NCBI GenBank assembly: GCA_013298245.1
Contig: JAAFHD010000158.1
Coordinates: 1-7,924 of the forward strand
Origin: Alphaproteobacteria bacterium
Lineage (GTDB): Bacteria > Pseudomonadota > Alphaproteobacteria > Acetobacterales > Acetobacteraceae
DNA length: 7,924 nt
Reading direction: 5' to 3'
The position numbers and the translations under genes were made by a program. This document shows, one piece after another, positions 6,688 through 7,924 of this stretch. The first letter of the stretch is position 1, and every line of letters starts with the position of its first letter. A model generated the notes under the pieces. That model had not been told where the DNA came from. It saw only the letters and a list, made by a program, of their open reading frames with translations, and ran no database searches.

Positions 6688-7512
6688 ATGAACGTGCAAA
6701 AACTCTCGAGCGCCGTGGGCGCGGAGATCAGCGGCATCACGCTATCCGGCAACATGCCCGATGATGCCGTGCGCGATATCCGCGCGACCTGGCTGGAACA
6801 CGGCGTTGTCTTCTTCCGCGACCAGCACCTGTCGCCCGGCGAATTTCTCGCGGTTGCGCGGCGTTTCGGCGCGCCGGTGGAATACCCATTTGTGAGTGGC
6901 ATCGACGGCTTCCCTGAGATCATCGAGGTGAAGAAACTGCCGCATGAACGCGTCAATTTCGGCGGCGTCTGGCACACCGACACCGCCTATCTGGACGCGC
7001 CGCCGATGGCGACCATGCTGCTCGGCCGCGACATCCCGCCGGCTGGTGGCGACACCATGTTCGCGTCGCTCGCCGCCGCCTGGGATGCGCTGTCACCGGC
7101 CATGCAGGCCATGCTGCGCCCGCTGCGCGCGGTGAACAGCAGTGCCAAGGCGGATGTGTCGAAAACACGCGAAGACCGCATCAAGGACAGCGCGCGGGAT
7201 GACGCGCGCCGCCGATACGATGCGCTGCACCCGGTGGTGCGCACGCACCCGGAAACCGGGCGGCTCGGCCTGTATGTGAACGCCGGCCACACCGCGCATT
7301 TCGAGGGCATGGCGGAGGAAGAAAGCGCGGATCTGCTGGCCTTCCTGTTCCGCCATTGCGTGAAGCCCGAATTCACCTGCCGCTTCCGCTGGCAACCCGG
7401 CAGCCTGGCGCTGTGGGACAATCGCGCCTGCCTGCATTACCCGATCAACGACTATCACGGGCACATGCGGCTGATGCACCGCATCACGCTGGCGGGTGAC
7501 GTGCCGGCCTGA
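6688..7512 (+). CDS. TauD/TfdA-family Fe(II)/2-oxoglutarate-dependent dioxygenase (274 aa)
   Basis: Cytosolic oxygenase expected to couple 2-oxoglutarate decarboxylation to hydroxylation of a substrate. The iron triad is intact: H96 and D98 in WHTDTAY and H250 in CLHYP; R261 matches the 2-oxoglutarate-binding Arg of E. coli TauD (R266) with identical 11-residue spacing from the distal His. R265 matches TauD R270, which holds the sulfonate of taurine. The protein aligns with TauD end to end (from memory), sharing VVFFRDQ, PPAGGDTMF, LHPVVRTHP, LYVN, FRWQPG and WDNR. However the taurine-contacting H70 and Y73 correspond to Y66 and V69, so taurine is doubtful. It lies 45 bases behind ugpC on the same strand, where ugpQ might be expected, and is likely read from the Pho-controlled ugp promoter. 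Substrate unknown: a phosphate ester, phosphonate, sulfonate or sulfate ester, or carboxylate are all possible. Family sure; role not. Confidence 0.9.
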   Translation: MNVQKLSSAVGAEISGITLSGNMPDDAVRDIRATWLEHGVVFFRDQHLSPGEFLAVARRFGAPVEYPFVSGIDGFPEIIEVKKLPHERVNFGGVWHTDTAYLDAPPMATMLLGRDIPPAGGDTMFASLAAAWDALSPAMQAMLRPLRAVNSSAKADVSKTREDRIKDSARDDARRRYDALHPVVRTHPETGRLGLYVNAGHTAHFEGMAEEESADLLAFLFRHCVKPEFTCRFRWQPGSLALWDNRACLHYPINDYHGHMRLMHRITLAGDVPA

Positions 7513-7515
7513 TCA
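7510..7515. other. Palindromic TGATCA providing both convergent stop codons
   Basis: TGATCA is its own reverse complement: 7510-7512 is the TGA of the dioxygenase on the plus strand and 7513-7515 is the TGA of the Bug-family gene on the minus strand. The two genes therefore end tail to tail with no bases between them. Confidence 0.9.
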
Positions 7516-7924
7516 ATCCACGGTCGCACCGGTGGCCTGAATCACCGGCCGCCAGCGGGCACTTTCCGCAGCCATGAAGGCAGCCATTTCGGGCCGCGTG
7601 GTGCGCTTCGGCACGGCGCCGCCCTGGATAATGCGCGCTTCGATTTCGGGCTCGGCCAGGATGGCGTTCAGCGCGGTGTTCAGCCGGTCCAGGATGGGCT
7701 CCGGCGTGCCGGCCGGCGCGCAGATACCGAACCAGCCTGTGGATACAATGTCTACACCTTGTTCGCGCATTGTCGGCACATCGGGGAAGGCCGGCGCGCG
7801 GGCATCACCGGTGACGGCGATCGCGCGCACGCGGCCGCTGCGGGCCAGTTCCGCCACGGCGGAGATGGATTGGAACAGCGCCTGTACGCGGTTTTCGATC
7901 AGGTCGGTCGTCATCGGGCCATTG
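7513..7924 (-). CDS. Bug-family tripartite tricarboxylate transporter substrate-binding protein, C-terminal part (5' end outside window)
   Basis: The gene reads leftwards and is open to the right edge, so 136 C-terminal residues are visible and the N-terminus, including any signal peptide, is missing. An internal ATG at 7914 is not the likely start, because the in-frame residues before it (N-G-P, then MTTDL) continue a family-typical stretch. Hallmarks of the Bug fold are present: VQALFQSI, the R-x-P-x-F-P-D-V-P-T-x-x-E-x-G motif (GDARAPAFPDVPTMREQGV), GWFGICAPAGTP, ILDRLN-ALNAIL and a C-terminal AAFMAAESARW helix. These periplasmic proteins bind small molecules, mostly carboxylates, and some pair with TctAB-type membrane proteins; many are orphans. 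No membrane partner is visible here. It converges on the dioxygenase with zero spacing, so a functional link to the ugp operon is not indicated. Ligand unknown. Confidence 0.88.
   Translation of the reverse strand, partial: NGPMTTDLIENRVQALFQSISAVAELARSGRVRAIAVTGDARAPAFPDVPTMREQGVDIVSTGWFGICAPAGTPEPILDRLNTALNAILAEPEIEARIIQGGAVPKRTTRPEMAAFMAAESARWRPVIQATGATVD
7529..7548. terminator. Weak inverted repeat at the convergent gene ends
   Basis: CCGGTG (7529-7534) and CACCGG (7543-7548) form a 6-bp stem with an 8-base loop just past the dioxygenase stop, inside the end of the Bug-family gene. No T-run follows on either strand. It could help stop transcription from the ugp side, but a chance repeat in coding sequence is equally likely. 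Confidence 0.2.

Noticed and set aside
6681..6764. Small frame from ATG 6681 (28 codons including the stop)
   Set aside because: It directly abuts the Shine-Dalgarno sequence, is out of frame with the dioxygenase and shows no coding character.
1..7924. CRISPR arrays, tRNA or rRNA genes, insertion sequences, attachment sites
   Set aside because: I saw no regular repeat-spacer pattern, no tRNA-like cloverleaf, no transposase or integrase, and no terminal inverted repeats. The window is ordinary chromosomal coding DNA with short gaps.

Overview
The window is a GC-rich stretch of bacterial chromosome with dense, tightly packed genes. The gene mix suggests an alphaproteobacterium, and I lean towards Acetobacteraceae (Roseomonas-like): a Bug-type tripartite-transporter binding protein, a biotin/lipoate ligase-family protein next to a large polyferredoxin, and an Ugp-type ABC system. 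The taxon is an inference from gene content and base composition, not a database result.

Layout, left to right. (1) Positions 1-321, minus strand: the first 107 residues of a biotin/lipoate A/B protein ligase-family protein that runs off the left edge. (2) A 58-base divergent intergenic region. (3) 380-2371, plus strand: a 663-residue protein with four [4Fe-4S] motifs and a C-terminal two-CxxC element. In related bacteria this pair tends to lie near formate dehydrogenase accessory genes (from memory). (4) 2372-2465: a short promoter region with a three-repeat Pho box at 11-base spacing. (5) 2466-6642: a complete ugpBAEC operon for sn-glycerol-3-phosphate/glycerophosphodiester import, comprising a binding protein, two permeases and an ATPase. 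ugpA, ugpE and ugpC overlap by one base at each junction, and a 9-bp perfect hairpin lies between ugpB and ugpA. (6) 6688-7512: a TauD/TfdA-family Fe(II)/2-oxoglutarate dioxygenase, 45 bases behind ugpC and preceded by a hairpin whose 3' arm runs into its Shine-Dalgarno sequence. (7) 7513-7924, minus strand: the C-terminal part of a Bug-family periplasmic binding protein that runs off the right edge and converges on the dioxygenase with no gap between stop codons.

How they work together. The Pho box directly upstream of ugpB predicts that the ugp genes, and probably the dioxygenase, are switched on by PhoB under phosphate starvation. UgpB captures glycerol-3-phosphate or its diesters in the periplasm, UgpA/UgpE form the channel, and UgpC powers it. 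No UgpQ phosphodiesterase is seen; the position next to ugpC is taken by the dioxygenase. The most interesting hypothesis here is that this oxygenase processes a phosphorus compound (oxidative dealkylation of a phosphate ester, or phosphonate oxidation), by analogy with TauD and the alkylsulfatase AtsK. That role is inference only. The two outer gene groups have no visible functional tie to the ugp operon.
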